A stretch of DNA of 35,047 nucleotides. It comes from JAUVUV01 sp964548275 (GTDB taxonomy: Bacteria; Gemmatimonadota; Glassbacteria; GWA2-58-10). Each line of letters begins with the position of its first letter. The stretch's first letter is position 1. The position numbers and the translations under genes were made by a program. Shown here piece by piece: positions 8,041 to 15,830 of the stretch. The DNA is taken from contig CAZJQI010000046.1 in NCBI GenBank assembly GCA_964548275.1, positions 1 to 35,047 on the forward strand, in the 5' to 3' direction. The notes beneath the pieces are model-generated. The model saw nothing but the letters and a program-made list of their open reading frames with translations, was not told the DNA's origin and did not search any database.

Positions 8041-9108
8041 CTACTCGCATCGCAGGGTGATCCGTAAAATCTCCCCGACTCGCCAGAGCCTCATCCTGAC
8101 CCCATAGGTACCTGCCCCCCTGGATACTATCACGGTCATATCCCCTAACTCGTAGCGGCCTGCAAACAGCGGGTAATACCGACGGACCAGGTAACCTAAG
8201 GGCCAAATCTGGCCACCGTGGGTATGTCCGCTGAGCATCAGTTCTACTCCTGCGCTCTCGGCCTGCCTGGCCCGAACCGGGGCGTGGGAAAGCAGAACAG
8301 TCGCTCCAGCCGGCCTGTCATCCAGCGCCAGGTGAAAGTTCTCCTCATCTTGCCTCTCCTGGTCTCGTCCGCCTACATAATCCACACCGGCCAGCACAAA
8401 TTCCGGCCTTATCTCGACCCAGTCGTTGCGCAACAGCCTGATCCCGGCTTTTCCGAAAGCCTCGATATTGCGCTCAAATCCTCCGTGGTATTCATGGTTG
8501 CCCAACACGGCCCAGACACCCAGCGGTGCGTTTAGAGTTTTCAGAACCTGAACCAGATCATCGTAGTTACTTCCATGAGAATCTAATATATCGCCAAGTA
8601 GCACAATCATATCAGGGCGCATCTCAAGCAACTGCTCTACTCGTGCTTCCAGCCAGCTCGTTTTGGTTAGCGGGTCCGCATGTATATCCGATATAGCCGC
8701 CAACACCGTACCGTCCAGTTCCGTGGGCAGGCCATTCAGATACACCTCGTGTTCATGCAGCGCTGGTGGGCGCATGCCTTGCACCAATGCCGCAACCGAG
8801 ATCACCAGCCCGACTGCCAGAGCTATACCTCTGAGCTGCCCGGCGATCCTGGGCAGGAAAAACCCGAACCCGCTGACAATATCTGCTGCCAGCACTACAA
8901 GAAAGATCATCACCAGGGTGATTATCCATTCCAGGGTGTAGATTCCGAAAAATCCTGCGTAAAACAACACCCACAACGCTAAGGCAACAATAATCAGCCA
9001 TCGGCGGGATATATATCGTTTCACTGCCGGCACTGTGGCAATGCGCCAGAATATGTAGGCTTGCACCAACACCACCGATATTGCTGTCGTCAGATCCGTT
9101 TTAATCAT
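8041..9108 (-). CDS. Membrane-anchored metallophosphoesterase (YkuE/YaeI-like)
   Basis: 355 aa, ATG at 9108 with GAGGA upstream. Four hydrophobic helices lie in residues 1-112. The C-terminal domain carries all metallophosphatase motifs in order: DIH at 141-143, GD at 172-173, GNHEYHGG at 203-210, H275, and GHTHGG at 294-299. These bind two metal ions. Relatives include YkuE/YaeI-type enzymes that cleave UDP-diacylglucosamine or other phosphoesters at the membrane. The exact substrate is unknown. Divergent from the GH78 gene, with a 369-bp intergenic region between them. Confidence 0.85.
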   Translation of the reverse strand: MIKTDLTTAISVVLVQAYIFWRIATVPAVKRYISRRWLIIVALALWVLFYAGFFGIYTLEWIITLVMIFLVVLAADIVSGFGFFLPRIAGQLRGIALAVGLVISVAALVQGMRPPALHEHEVYLNGLPTELDGTVLAAISDIHADPLTKTSWLEARVEQLLEMRPDMIVLLGDILDSHGSNYDDLVQVLKTLNAPLGVWAVLGNHEYHGGFERNIEAFGKAGIRLLRNDWVEIRPEFVLAGVDYVGGRDQERQDEENFHLALDDRPAGATVLLSHAPVRARQAESAGVELMLSGHTHGGQIWPLGYLVRRYYPLFAGRYELGDMTVIVSRGAGTYGVRMRLWRVGEILRITLRCE

Positions 9109-9477
9109 CTTTTTCCTCTATTATAAGGTTACACCGGCAAAATGAACTCCCGCGCGGGAAGCCGCGAGGAATTCTTTGCAATTAAAATATATATTTTCCC
9201 CATCCGAATTAGTCAAATTTCAGATTGCACATTCATAATACCTAAATTACCTGAGTTTATTCTTTCCAGCAATGCCATTGCTTGAGATCAATTCAATCGA
9301 AGGGAAAAATCTTGTTCCCGGTTGGCCCGCCGTATATTATATCCCTGAAATTTGCAAAATCTCAATCGCTTAATTCGCAACCGGCTGCTGGCTTATCTTT
9401 GCACCTTTGACCTGAAATCAAGTGGAACTAATTGCATCCTCAACATTTCTTTCTCTCAAACGAACCGGGGGTTCAAA
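9109..9477. other. Divergent promoter region between metallophosphoesterase and GH78
   Basis: Contains leaders and promoters for both genes. At 9165-9186 a 22-bp segment matches 7901-7922 at 20 positions, both ending in ATTCTTTGC(A/G)ATTAAA. A CCCGCGCGGG palindrome precedes it. The plus-strand frame starting with TTG at 9352 is an upstream extension of the GH78 frame without a ribosome site. Confidence 0.5.
9312..9340 (+). promoter_or_regulatory. Possible sigma70-like promoter for GH78
   Basis: TTGTTC at 9312-9317 and TATTAT at 9335-9340 are spaced by 17 nt. The -10 hexamer matches the consensus at five of six positions, the -35 only weakly. It would give a leader of about 130 nt before the ATG at 9478. 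Confidence 0.35.
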
Positions 9478-11865
9478 ATGGCCGTTAACTTAATCACACT
9501 CTCTCTGTTGATTTTCACTCCTGTATTCGGTTTGGCTGGCACCTGGCCGGAGGAGACTCCCATCGCACCTGACCTGCTTAAAAGGCAGTGGGATGCGGTC
9601 TGGATTTCCTGTCCGGACCGGGACAAAACTTCCTACGGGGTGTTCCATTTCCGCAAAAGATTCAATCTGGCCGCCAGGCCGGACAAATTTATCATCCATG
9701 TCTCTGCAGACAACCGCTACAAGCTGTATGTCAACGGGCAGGAGGCGGGTGACGGCCCTGCGCGGGGCGATCTCTGGCACTGGAGGTTCGAAACTGTCGA
9801 TATAGCCGGTTACCTGATTCCGGGGGAAAACCTGCTTGCCGCGGTTGTCTGGAATTTCGCCGAGCACGTGCCGTTTGCCCAGATGACCTGCCAGACCGCC
9901 TTTCTGGTGCATGGCGACTCTGATCTTGAGGCCGTGGTCAACACGGACAGCAGTTGGAAAGTAGCTGAGAACAGGGCTTATTCACCGATCCCTGTGACCA
10001 CGGCCGGGATGGGAGATTTTACCGTTGTCGGCCCTGCGGACCGAGTGGACGGTAAAAAATACCCCTGGGGCTGGGAGAAGCTGGCTTTCGACGACAGCGC
10101 CTGGAAACAGGCTGTGAGCGTATCCCCTGCCACGCCCCGGGGCATCCGCTGGATGGAATCGCACTGGCACCTGGTTCCCCGCATGATTCCACAGATGGAA
10201 AAGAAACTCCAGCCCTCACCGCTTGTGAGGAAATCTTCCGGTATAAAGGCAGGTGAGAATGTTTTCCGGCAAGAGAATAAACTCGTTGTTCCGGAGAACT
10301 CAAAAGTGACCCTCCTTCTCGACCAGACCTATCTGACCACAGCTTACCCTGGAATCACTGTCAGCGGGGGCAGGGATGCCGAAATTTCTCTTGCCTATGC
10401 CGAGGCCCTGGTGGATGACCAGGGAAACAAGGCGCACCGGGACAGGATCGACGGGATGCACGTTTTCGGCTATGCTGATAAATTTACAGCCGACGGCGGC
10501 AAGAACAGGCTTTTCACCACCCTCTGGTTCAGGACATTTCGCTACATCCAGCTCGATGTTAGAACCGCCGGTCAGCCTCTCACCATAGAATCTTTCCGCT
10601 CTCGTTTCGTGGGATATCCTTTCACGCAGAAAGCCTCTTTTGCCAGCGGCGATCCTGCCCTGGACCGCATCTGGGAAGTCGGGTGGCGTACTGCACGGCT
10701 CTGCGCAGGAGAAACTTATTTCGACTGCCCCTATTACGAGCAACTCAATTACGTTGGCGACACCCGGATCCAGGCTCTGATCTCGCTGTATGTTTCCGGG
10801 GACGACCGCCTGATGCGCAAAGCAATCGCCCAGTTTGACGATTCCCGCATTCCCGACGGTCTGACGCAAAGCCGCTACCCGTCCTACATGACACAAGTCA
10901 TCCCGCCTTATTCGTTTTTCTGGATCGCAATGGTGCACGACTACTGGATGCATCGGGATGATCCGGCGTTTGTACGCTCTTTCATGCCCGGGGTGCGCAG
11001 CGTGATCGGCTGGTTCGAAAATCACCTCACCCCCAGCGGCCTGCTGGGGAATATGCCCTGGTGGAATTTCGTGGACTGGGCCGTGGAATACAACTCGGGG
11101 GTATGCCCCGGGGCGGATGACGGCGAGACCTCGGTAATCAGCCTTCAGTTCGTTTACGCCCTGCGTTATGCAGAAGAATTAGCCGAGAAATTCGGCCAGC
11201 CGGGCGAGGCGCAATATTATCGGGCACTGGCAAACAAGGTTTCTGCTGCGGTTAGAAAACATTGCTGGAGCGAGAAGCGCGGCCTGTTTGCCGAGACGCC
11301 TGAGAAAAAACTTTTCAGCCAGCATGCCAATATCATGGCGATCCTGGTTGGCCTGATAGGCGAAGACCGGCAGCAGGGGCTTTTCGAGAAAATCGTCAGC
11401 GAGAAAGATCTCATCCAGTGTACCTTTTACTACCGCTTTTACCTGATGCGGGCGTTGAAAAAAGTCGGTTTGGGTGACAGGTATCTTGATCTTCTCGGCC
11501 CCTGGCACCAGATGATCGAAACGGGGCTGACCACCTTTGCCGAAACTCCGGAGCCCACCCGCTCTGATTGCCATGCCTGGAGCGCCAGCCCGCTTTACGA
11601 ATTTCTGGCCACGGTCTGCGGTATCGAACCCGGAGCACCGGGGTTCAGACGGGTCATAATAGCGCCTCACCCTGGCAGACTGGAAATGATAGCTGCGGAA
11701 TTTCCCCATCCCGTGGGGAAAATCATCTGCGGCCTGAAAAAGAGAGGCGCTATGGGTATCTCCGGTGAAATAATATTACCTGAAGGCCTTTACGGGGAAT
11801 TTATCTGGCACGGAAGAAAAATCGACTTGCGCCCCGGTAAACAGCAAATAAACCTGACGGAGTAG
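9478..11865 (+). CDS. Secreted GH78-type alpha-L-rhamnosidase
   Basis: 795 aa from the ATG at 9478, chosen because it begins a clear signal peptide (LITLSLLIFTPVFGLAG); the frame extends upstream to a TTG at 9352. N-terminal beta-sandwich domains include a sugar-binding-like NRYKLYVNGQEAGDGPARG. The (alpha/alpha)6 barrel has DCPYYEQLNYVGD, where D416, E421 and D428 keep the D-x4-E-x6-D spacing of GH78 catalytic acids. TTFAE (E689) followed by H699 (CHAWSASP) matches the C-terminal base region. It would remove terminal alpha-L-rhamnose from polysaccharide or glycoside. The oxidoreductase starts 6 bp after its stop, so they form a two-gene unit. Confidence 0.85.
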   Translation: MAVNLITLSLLIFTPVFGLAGTWPEETPIAPDLLKRQWDAVWISCPDRDKTSYGVFHFRKRFNLAARPDKFIIHVSADNRYKLYVNGQEAGDGPARGDLWHWRFETVDIAGYLIPGENLLAAVVWNFAEHVPFAQMTCQTAFLVHGDSDLEAVVNTDSSWKVAENRAYSPIPVTTAGMGDFTVVGPADRVDGKKYPWGWEKLAFDDSAWKQAVSVSPATPRGIRWMESHWHLVPRMIPQMEKKLQPSPLVRKSSGIKAGENVFRQENKLVVPENSKVTLLLDQTYLTTAYPGITVSGGRDAEISLAYAEALVDDQGNKAHRDRIDGMHVFGYADKFTADGGKNRLFTTLWFRTFRYIQLDVRTAGQPLTIESFRSRFVGYPFTQKASFASGDPALDRIWEVGWRTARLCAGETYFDCPYYEQLNYVGDTRIQALISLYVSGDDRLMRKAIAQFDDSRIPDGLTQSRYPSYMTQVIPPYSFFWIAMVHDYWMHRDDPAFVRSFMPGVRSVIGWFENHLTPSGLLGNMPWWNFVDWAVEYNSGVCPGADDGETSVISLQFVYALRYAEELAEKFGQPGEAQYYRALANKVSAAVRKHCWSEKRGLFAETPEKKLFSQHANIMAILVGLIGEDRQQGLFEKIVSEKDLIQCTFYYRFYLMRALKKVGLGDRYLDLLGPWHQMIETGLTTFAETPEPTRSDCHAWSASPLYEFLATVCGIEPGAPGFRRVIIAPHPGRLEMIAAEFPHPVGKIICGLKKRGAMGISGEIILPEGLYGEFIWHGRKIDLRPGKQQINLTE

Positions 11866-11871
11866 ATAAAG

Positions 11872-12867
11872 ATGCAAAAAATCAACCTCGGAATTATCGG
11901 CTGCGGAATTATCGCGAAAGAAGCGCACACTCCCGCATTGAAACGCCTTAGTGACCATTACGCAGTCACCGCTCTCTGCAACCGCACCAGGCCGAAAGCT
12001 GAGGCTTTGGCCAGGGAGTTCGGGCTTGGAGAGGAAAATATATGGCAGGACTGGGAGCGTATGCTCGAGGATGCCCCGGTCGAGGCAGTGCTGATCTGCC
12101 TGCCGATCCAGCTCAATTACCCGGTAAGCCGGGCGGCGGCAGCCGCAGGCAAGCATGTCCTGTGCGAGAAACCGATCGGACAGAGCAGGGAGGAAGCCCG
12201 GGCCGCAGTCGGGATTCCTGCCGAATACGGTGTTACCTACATGGTGGCCGAGGATATCCACTACGTTCCGGCTTTCGCCACAGCAGCCAAACTCGTTAAA
12301 GAAGGAGCGGTTGGCAGGCTATCGGCAGTAAGCTGGAATGTATTGAATTTCATGGATTTATCGGACAAGTACGCCCAGACGGCTTGGCGCATAAACCATG
12401 TTTATCCGGGGGGTTACGTGCTGGACGGCGGGGTGCATTTCGTGCATGTGCTGCAGATGATAGCCGGAAAAGTTGCTTCGGTCAAAGGGGAAACTCTTTC
12501 GATGGAACCGGCCCTGGGTAAGGTGGATACCGCGTTTGCCCTGCTCAGGCACCAAAGCGGCGTGCTATCGAGCCTGAACATGGGCTGGCGGACCATGGAT
12601 CAGTCATCCAGAAGATTGAGAATTTTTGGCAGCCAGGGCAGCCTGCTGGTGAGCGATTCAGAAATTATCAGGATTTCCGCAAACGGCAAATCCGAAAACC
12701 TGCCATTCGAAAATGAAGACGACTACTACCTTCAGCTCGTGGATTTCCACCGCGCGGTAACAACCGGCCAACCGCCCGAGGTAAGCGCCGAGTCCTGCGT
12801 CCATGATGTTGAGGTTATTCTTGCAATCCTTGAGTCAGCGGAAAACGATGCAGTGGTAAAACTGTGA
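11872..12867 (+). CDS. Gfo/Idh/MocA-family sugar oxidoreductase
   Basis: 331 aa, ATG 6 bp after the GH78 stop, with GGAG upstream. The Rossmann NAD(P)-binding loop GIIGCGIIA is at 7-15 and the family signature CEKPIGQS at 98-105. DGGVHFVH at 185-192 holds the catalytic-region histidines of the C-terminal alpha/beta domain. There is no signal peptide, so it acts in the cytoplasm. Its tight linkage to the rhamnosidase suggests oxidation or epimerisation of a released sugar or sugar acid, but this family is too broad to name a substrate. Confidence 0.85.
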   Translation: MQKINLGIIGCGIIAKEAHTPALKRLSDHYAVTALCNRTRPKAEALAREFGLGEENIWQDWERMLEDAPVEAVLICLPIQLNYPVSRAAAAAGKHVLCEKPIGQSREEARAAVGIPAEYGVTYMVAEDIHYVPAFATAAKLVKEGAVGRLSAVSWNVLNFMDLSDKYAQTAWRINHVYPGGYVLDGGVHFVHVLQMIAGKVASVKGETLSMEPALGKVDTAFALLRHQSGVLSSLNMGWRTMDQSSRRLRIFGSQGSLLVSDSEIIRISANGKSENLPFENEDDYYLQLVDFHRAVTTGQPPEVSAESCVHDVEVILAILESAENDAVVKL

Positions 12868-12902
12868 ATTTTATGGTTACAAGCCTGGAGAGTGTATCAA
12901 GA

Positions 12903-13160
12903 TCAGTACTGCTGCACCCTTTTCTTTTTTCTCCGCTTATCTGCGAGATAAAGGATCATTCCAAAAACTATTACCGCAAGCAGGATAAACCAGCGGCCGG
13001 AGACAATCGAATCCGCCACTACTGCTAATAAACTGACTACTGCTGAGAATCCGAGAGCGGCAATGACGACACCCGCGGTAAAAATCCCTGTGACGATCAG
13101 GATAAATCCTACAAAGGTGAGAACGGCTATTGTAATCAGTGCGCCCATCCCGATGACCAT
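12903..13160 (-). CDS. Small integral membrane protein of unknown function
   Basis: 85 aa; start taken as the ATG at 13160 with AAGGA four bases upstream, although an ATG at 13148 is also possible. About three hydrophobic stretches (residues 5-28, 30-50, 57-73) end in a very basic tail (DKRRKKKR), a cytoplasmic anchor by the positive-inside rule. I do not recognise the family. It follows the PspC-like gene on the same strand after a 138-bp gap and may belong to the same envelope-related group. Confidence 0.55.
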   Translation of the reverse strand: MVIGMGALITIAVLTFVGFILIVTGIFTAGVVIAALGFSAVVSLLAVVADSIVSGRWFILLAVIVFGMILYLADKRRKKKRVQQY

Positions 13161-13272
13161 CCTTTCCTTTTAGAATTACCGGTTTTAACAGGCAACCTTG
13201 TCAACTGATTCTTCTTCTGGGAATCATCTTGTCAAAAGTGAGCAACGAGAATGCTGCTATCATTACGCAGCC

Positions 13273-13302
13273 ATAATTCCTGGCAATCAAGCCGGGAATT
13301 AT
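13273..13302. repeat. 12-bp inverted repeat at the end of the PspC-like gene
   Basis: Arms 13273-13284 and 13291-13302 pair with one mismatch around a 6-nt loop and overlap the stop codon of the PspC-like gene. No T-run follows on either strand, so it may stabilise the 3' end rather than act as an intrinsic terminator. Confidence 0.4.
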
Positions 13303-13886
13303 TTGGTTTTATCCTCTTTCTCCCCGATATCTTCCTCGGGCTCGCCCAGGTCCAGCACGCCTTCTTCTTTCACCTGGCCGCTCTCCCCTGCGGGAGTCTC
13401 GACGGCCCGAGTTTCTTCCTGCGCTGATACGTCTCCTTCCGGTGGAGAAACAGCCTCCCCCGGAGTTGAAACCGGCTGTCCCGGATAGCGATCCACCGGC
13501 GGCGGTGAATATGGCGGCTGAGCCGTTCCGCCGCCGGGTGCGGGAGCAGCGTAAGCGGGAGAGCCGGGCCTGTCCATAGGCGCAGGCATCAGTATCCAGA
13601 GCAGGATATAGAGCACCGGCCCGAACATGTATAACAAGGTGGTTACCACGAAAAACACCCTGAGCGGCAGAATCAGCACCGGGGCGTCGAATTGCGCTGC
13701 TATGCCCGTGCACACCCCGGCGATCTTTTTGCCATGTTCAACACGATGCCAGTAACCCTGGGGAGATTTCAAAGTGAAATCTCTCCCCTTATCAGTCAGT
13801 ATGCTGCCGCAGTACCGGCATTTTACCGCCTCGGCCTTGATCATCTCGGCACAGTATGGGCATTTTTTCATATTTTCGTTTTCCAT
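13299..13886 (-). CDS. Zinc-ribbon PspC-domain membrane protein
   Basis: 195 aa, ATG at 13886 with GGAG nearby. Residues 9-26 form a zinc ribbon with C9, C12, C23 and C26. Residues 48-103 match PspC: HGKKIAGVCTGIAAQFD followed by a long hydrophobic helix ending in LLWILMPAP. The tail (from about 105) is rich in proline, then acidic and probably disordered. PspC proteins sense or answer inner-membrane stress. Here it lies downstream of an ECF sigma/membrane-partner pair on the same strand, so control by that sigma is a reasonable inference. The zinc ribbon fused to PspC is seen in other bacteria but is not the E. coli form. Confidence 0.82.
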   Translation of the reverse strand: MENENMKKCPYCAEMIKAEAVKCRYCGSILTDKGRDFTLKSPQGYWHRVEHGKKIAGVCTGIAAQFDAPVLILPLRVFFVVTTLLYMFGPVLYILLWILMPAPMDRPGSPAYAAPAPGGGTAQPPYSPPPVDRYPGQPVSTPGEAVSPPEGDVSAQEETRAVETPAGESGQVKEEGVLDLGEPEEDIGEKEDKTK

Positions 13887-14095
13887 GGTAGCGATCTCCT
13901 TTCAACTATTCATCCGATTACAGTGTTGAGTTTATATTCCCGCCGGAATTCCAGTACGGTTCGCCCGAGGTTTACAAAGGGCCAAACTCAAAGCATCCTC
14001 CGACGGCTTAGCTGACAATCCTTGCAAAAGTCTTATCATTTAACGCTTTCCCGGTGTCAGTCGAAAGCCGGACAGGCTTTTGGAGACGTTTCGAA

Positions 14096-14470
14096 TCAAG
14101 TGTGGCTCAAAGCTCTCCGGGGCTGAAACGCCTTTAAAAAAACCATGATCACCATCCCGCAGACCATTGCCGCAGCCGCTACGGAAACACCCAGCATCGA
14201 ATGGTTCAGATAGACCTCGAACGAACTGGGCAGGAGGAGCTTGAGCAGTGTTCCCACAGTGGCCACATAAAACAGGTTGAAACAGACCAAAAGCGAAAGC
14301 GCAACCATCACCAGTACCATTCCAGCCTGTCCTTTCCTGGCTGGGGCGGCCTGAAGAGCCATTTCCTGGCGCATCAGTCTCTTGGTCTCGGCCACCAGCT
14401 CGTTTCTCGGGCTGCTGACAGTGAATTGTCCCAACAGCTTGCGCAACTGTTCATCGCTGATTCTTTCCAT
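14096..14470 (-). CDS. Probable membrane anti-sigma partner
   Basis: 124 aa. Its ATG overlaps the sigma factor stop by one base (TAATG), with GGAGG just upstream, so translation is coupled. Residues 1-45 are a charged cytoplasmic helical part (RISDEQLRKLLGQF...RLMRQEM). Two membrane helices follow at about 50-72 and 90-113. The usual zinc-finger anti-sigma motif HxxxCxxC is absent. Assignment as anti-sigma rests on position and topology only; I cannot place it in a named family. Confidence 0.6.
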   Translation of the reverse strand: MERISDEQLRKLLGQFTVSSPRNELVAETKRLMRQEMALQAAPARKGQAGMVLVMVALSLLVCFNLFYVATVGTLLKLLLPSSFEVYLNHSMLGVSVAAAAMVCGMVIMVFLKAFQPRRALSHT

Positions 14471-15054
14471 TATTCCACCTCCGCGCTTGGCACTGTTAAT
14501 TCGGTACTCTCGATTTTACTGCGCATCAACTCTGTGGCCCTGTGAAGGCGACTTTTTACCGTGCCGGGCGGCAACCCGGTAATCTCTGCTATTTCCACAT
14601 CCGTGTTTTCATGATAGTAGCGCAGCACGATAACCTCTCTCATTTTCGGCGGCAGACTGGCTATCAGCCTGCGTACCTTTTGGGCCTGAATTATTTTCAT
14701 ACCGTCCACCTCGGGATCCTCGGCCAGATTCGAGGCCTCCTCGATCCCGACAAAACTCCTTCGCGCCTTGCGGCGCATCAGGTTACGGCAAAGGTTCAAA
14801 GCTATCTGAAAAAGCCAGGTCGAAAATCGGCAATCGCCGCGAAAAGAACCGATATTGCGGATGACCCTGACCCACGTGTCCTGAAAGATATCCTCCGCGG
14901 TTGCCTGATTATCGACCATGCGCATGATAAAGACAAAAAGCGGTTTGCTGAAGCGGTCCACGACCTGGTCTACGGCTTCAGGATTGTTCTGTTTAAGCTC
15001 AAGGATTAGAGCGCTTTCGTCCTCAAAGCCGCGTTCTGAAAAGATATCATTCAT
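14470..15054 (-). CDS. ECF-type RNA polymerase sigma factor
   Basis: 194 aa, ATG at 15054. Region 2 spans about residues 26-95 (AEDIFQDTWVRVIRNIGSF, then FSTWLFQIALNLCRN), including the -10-binding part. Region 4 spans 129-180 (LPPKMREVIVLRYYHENTD, then EIAEITGLPPGTVKSRLHRA helix-turn-helix). Length is typical of RpoE-like sigmas. The ribosome site is weak (AAAGG 13 bases upstream). It is followed by a coupled membrane protein and then the PspC-like gene. Confidence 0.9.
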   Translation of the reverse strand: MNDIFSERGFEDESALILELKQNNPEAVDQVVDRFSKPLFVFIMRMVDNQATAEDIFQDTWVRVIRNIGSFRGDCRFSTWLFQIALNLCRNLMRRKARRSFVGIEEASNLAEDPEVDGMKIIQAQKVRRLIASLPPKMREVIVLRYYHENTDVEIAEITGLPPGTVKSRLHRATELMRSKIESTELTVPSAEVE

Positions 15055-15310
15055 TTAAAATTTTTTACCTTTATCTTCTTCCTAAACAATACGACCATTT
15101 AAAGCCGTTTACGGTTCATTTTTTTCAAATAAAAAAGCGATCTCTACAAAACAATGCATCTTATCTGTTAGCTCGACAACCTCTGTGAGTTATTCCGAGT
15201 ATATTAACTTTTCCCCGTTTAGACAAGAAAGTATGATCTTTCGGCTCCTAAAAGGGCTTTGTTTATAGGATCAAGTTTCATTATCTTTAAGCTGCAGGCG
15301 CGGCAATCCT

Positions 15311-15340
15311 GTAGCCGGGCGGACCCATGTGTCCGCCCGG
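15311..15340. repeat. GTAG-type palindrome, copy 3
   Basis: GTAG is followed by CCGGGCGGAC (15315-15324), a 6-nt loop and the exact complement GTCCGCCCGG (15331-15340). It has the same GTAG start as the 28-bp palindromes but a different core. Confidence 0.7.
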
Positions 15341-15448
15341 CGGTTGAAATATCTATCCAGTCAATGGGCGTACACGCTGGTGTGCCCCTGCATTGAAAAT
15401 AGACACTGTGGGTTTTTTTGAATAATCCAGGTCAGATAAGTTATTTTT

Positions 15449-15645
15449 CTTCTTTTGGTGGCAAAAGAAGCAAAACCATTTCTTTTGTAATCAAAAGAAA
15501 CAAAAATTAATTCTGTCTTTTTCTTTTTTTACTTCGCTCCCTGGGAGGTCGCCTCGTGCTCAGGGAACACCCTGAGCACGAAAGGCATGCCGGATGTTGG
15601 AACATCTATCAGGGCATGGATGGAAATTATTTATCATCTACACGC
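15449..15645 (+). repeat. Structured three-hairpin repeat, copy A
   Basis: Three perfect hairpins: 15449-15457 with 15462-15470; 15479-15487 with 15492-15500; and 15554-15565 with 15570-15581. A second copy lies at 34849-35047. From 15449 to 15554 the two align without a gap, and hairpin 3 starts at the same offset but has unrelated sequence. The strand shown is arbitrary. It may be a REP-like or mobile element, or a small RNA; no function is proven. Confidence 0.75.
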
Positions 15646-15686
15646 TGCCCCTATTATCTCCTTTAGCCCCAAGGCTTTACTAATTC

Positions 15687-15706
15687 GGGTGACCGGCCGG
15701 TCACCC
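15687..15706. repeat. Perfect 20-bp palindrome followed by CTAC, copy 4
   Basis: GGGTGACCGG followed by its exact complement, then CCTAC as at the right end of the other palindromes. The left GTAG is degraded here. Confidence 0.7.
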
Positions 15707-15830
15707 CTACGGGCTTGGAATTATGCTTGATTGAATAATTCCAGTTATCTAAAGGTGATACTCCAGTATAAAGAATCCTGTTATGGCTTGTGGCAATTTA
15801 TGATTAATTCAGCTTAGAAAGGAGTCGATC

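Larger units (their letters stand above)
15055..15830. other. Repeat nest between ECF sigma and GH172, 776 bp
   Basis: No credible gene. It contains a perfect 10-bp stem preceded by GTAG (15311-15340), an imperfect hairpin closed by TCAATG/CATTGA (15361-15396), the structured repeat copy A (15449-15645), and a perfect 20-bp palindrome (15687-15706). The ribosome site of the GH172 gene, AAGGAG, lies just before 15831. The sigma promoter should lie in 15055-15130 but no convincing hexamers could be assigned. Confidence 0.65.

Noticed and set aside
15055..15120. ECF-type self-promoter before the sigma gene
   Set aside because: TGAACC and CGTA can be found on the minus strand, but they are 19 nt apart, too far for the usual ECF spacing of about 16-17.
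15361..15396. Hairpin closed by TCAATG/CATTGA as a possible terminator
   Set aside because: The stem has mismatches and no T-run on either strand, and no gene ends beside it; noted only as part of the repeat nest.
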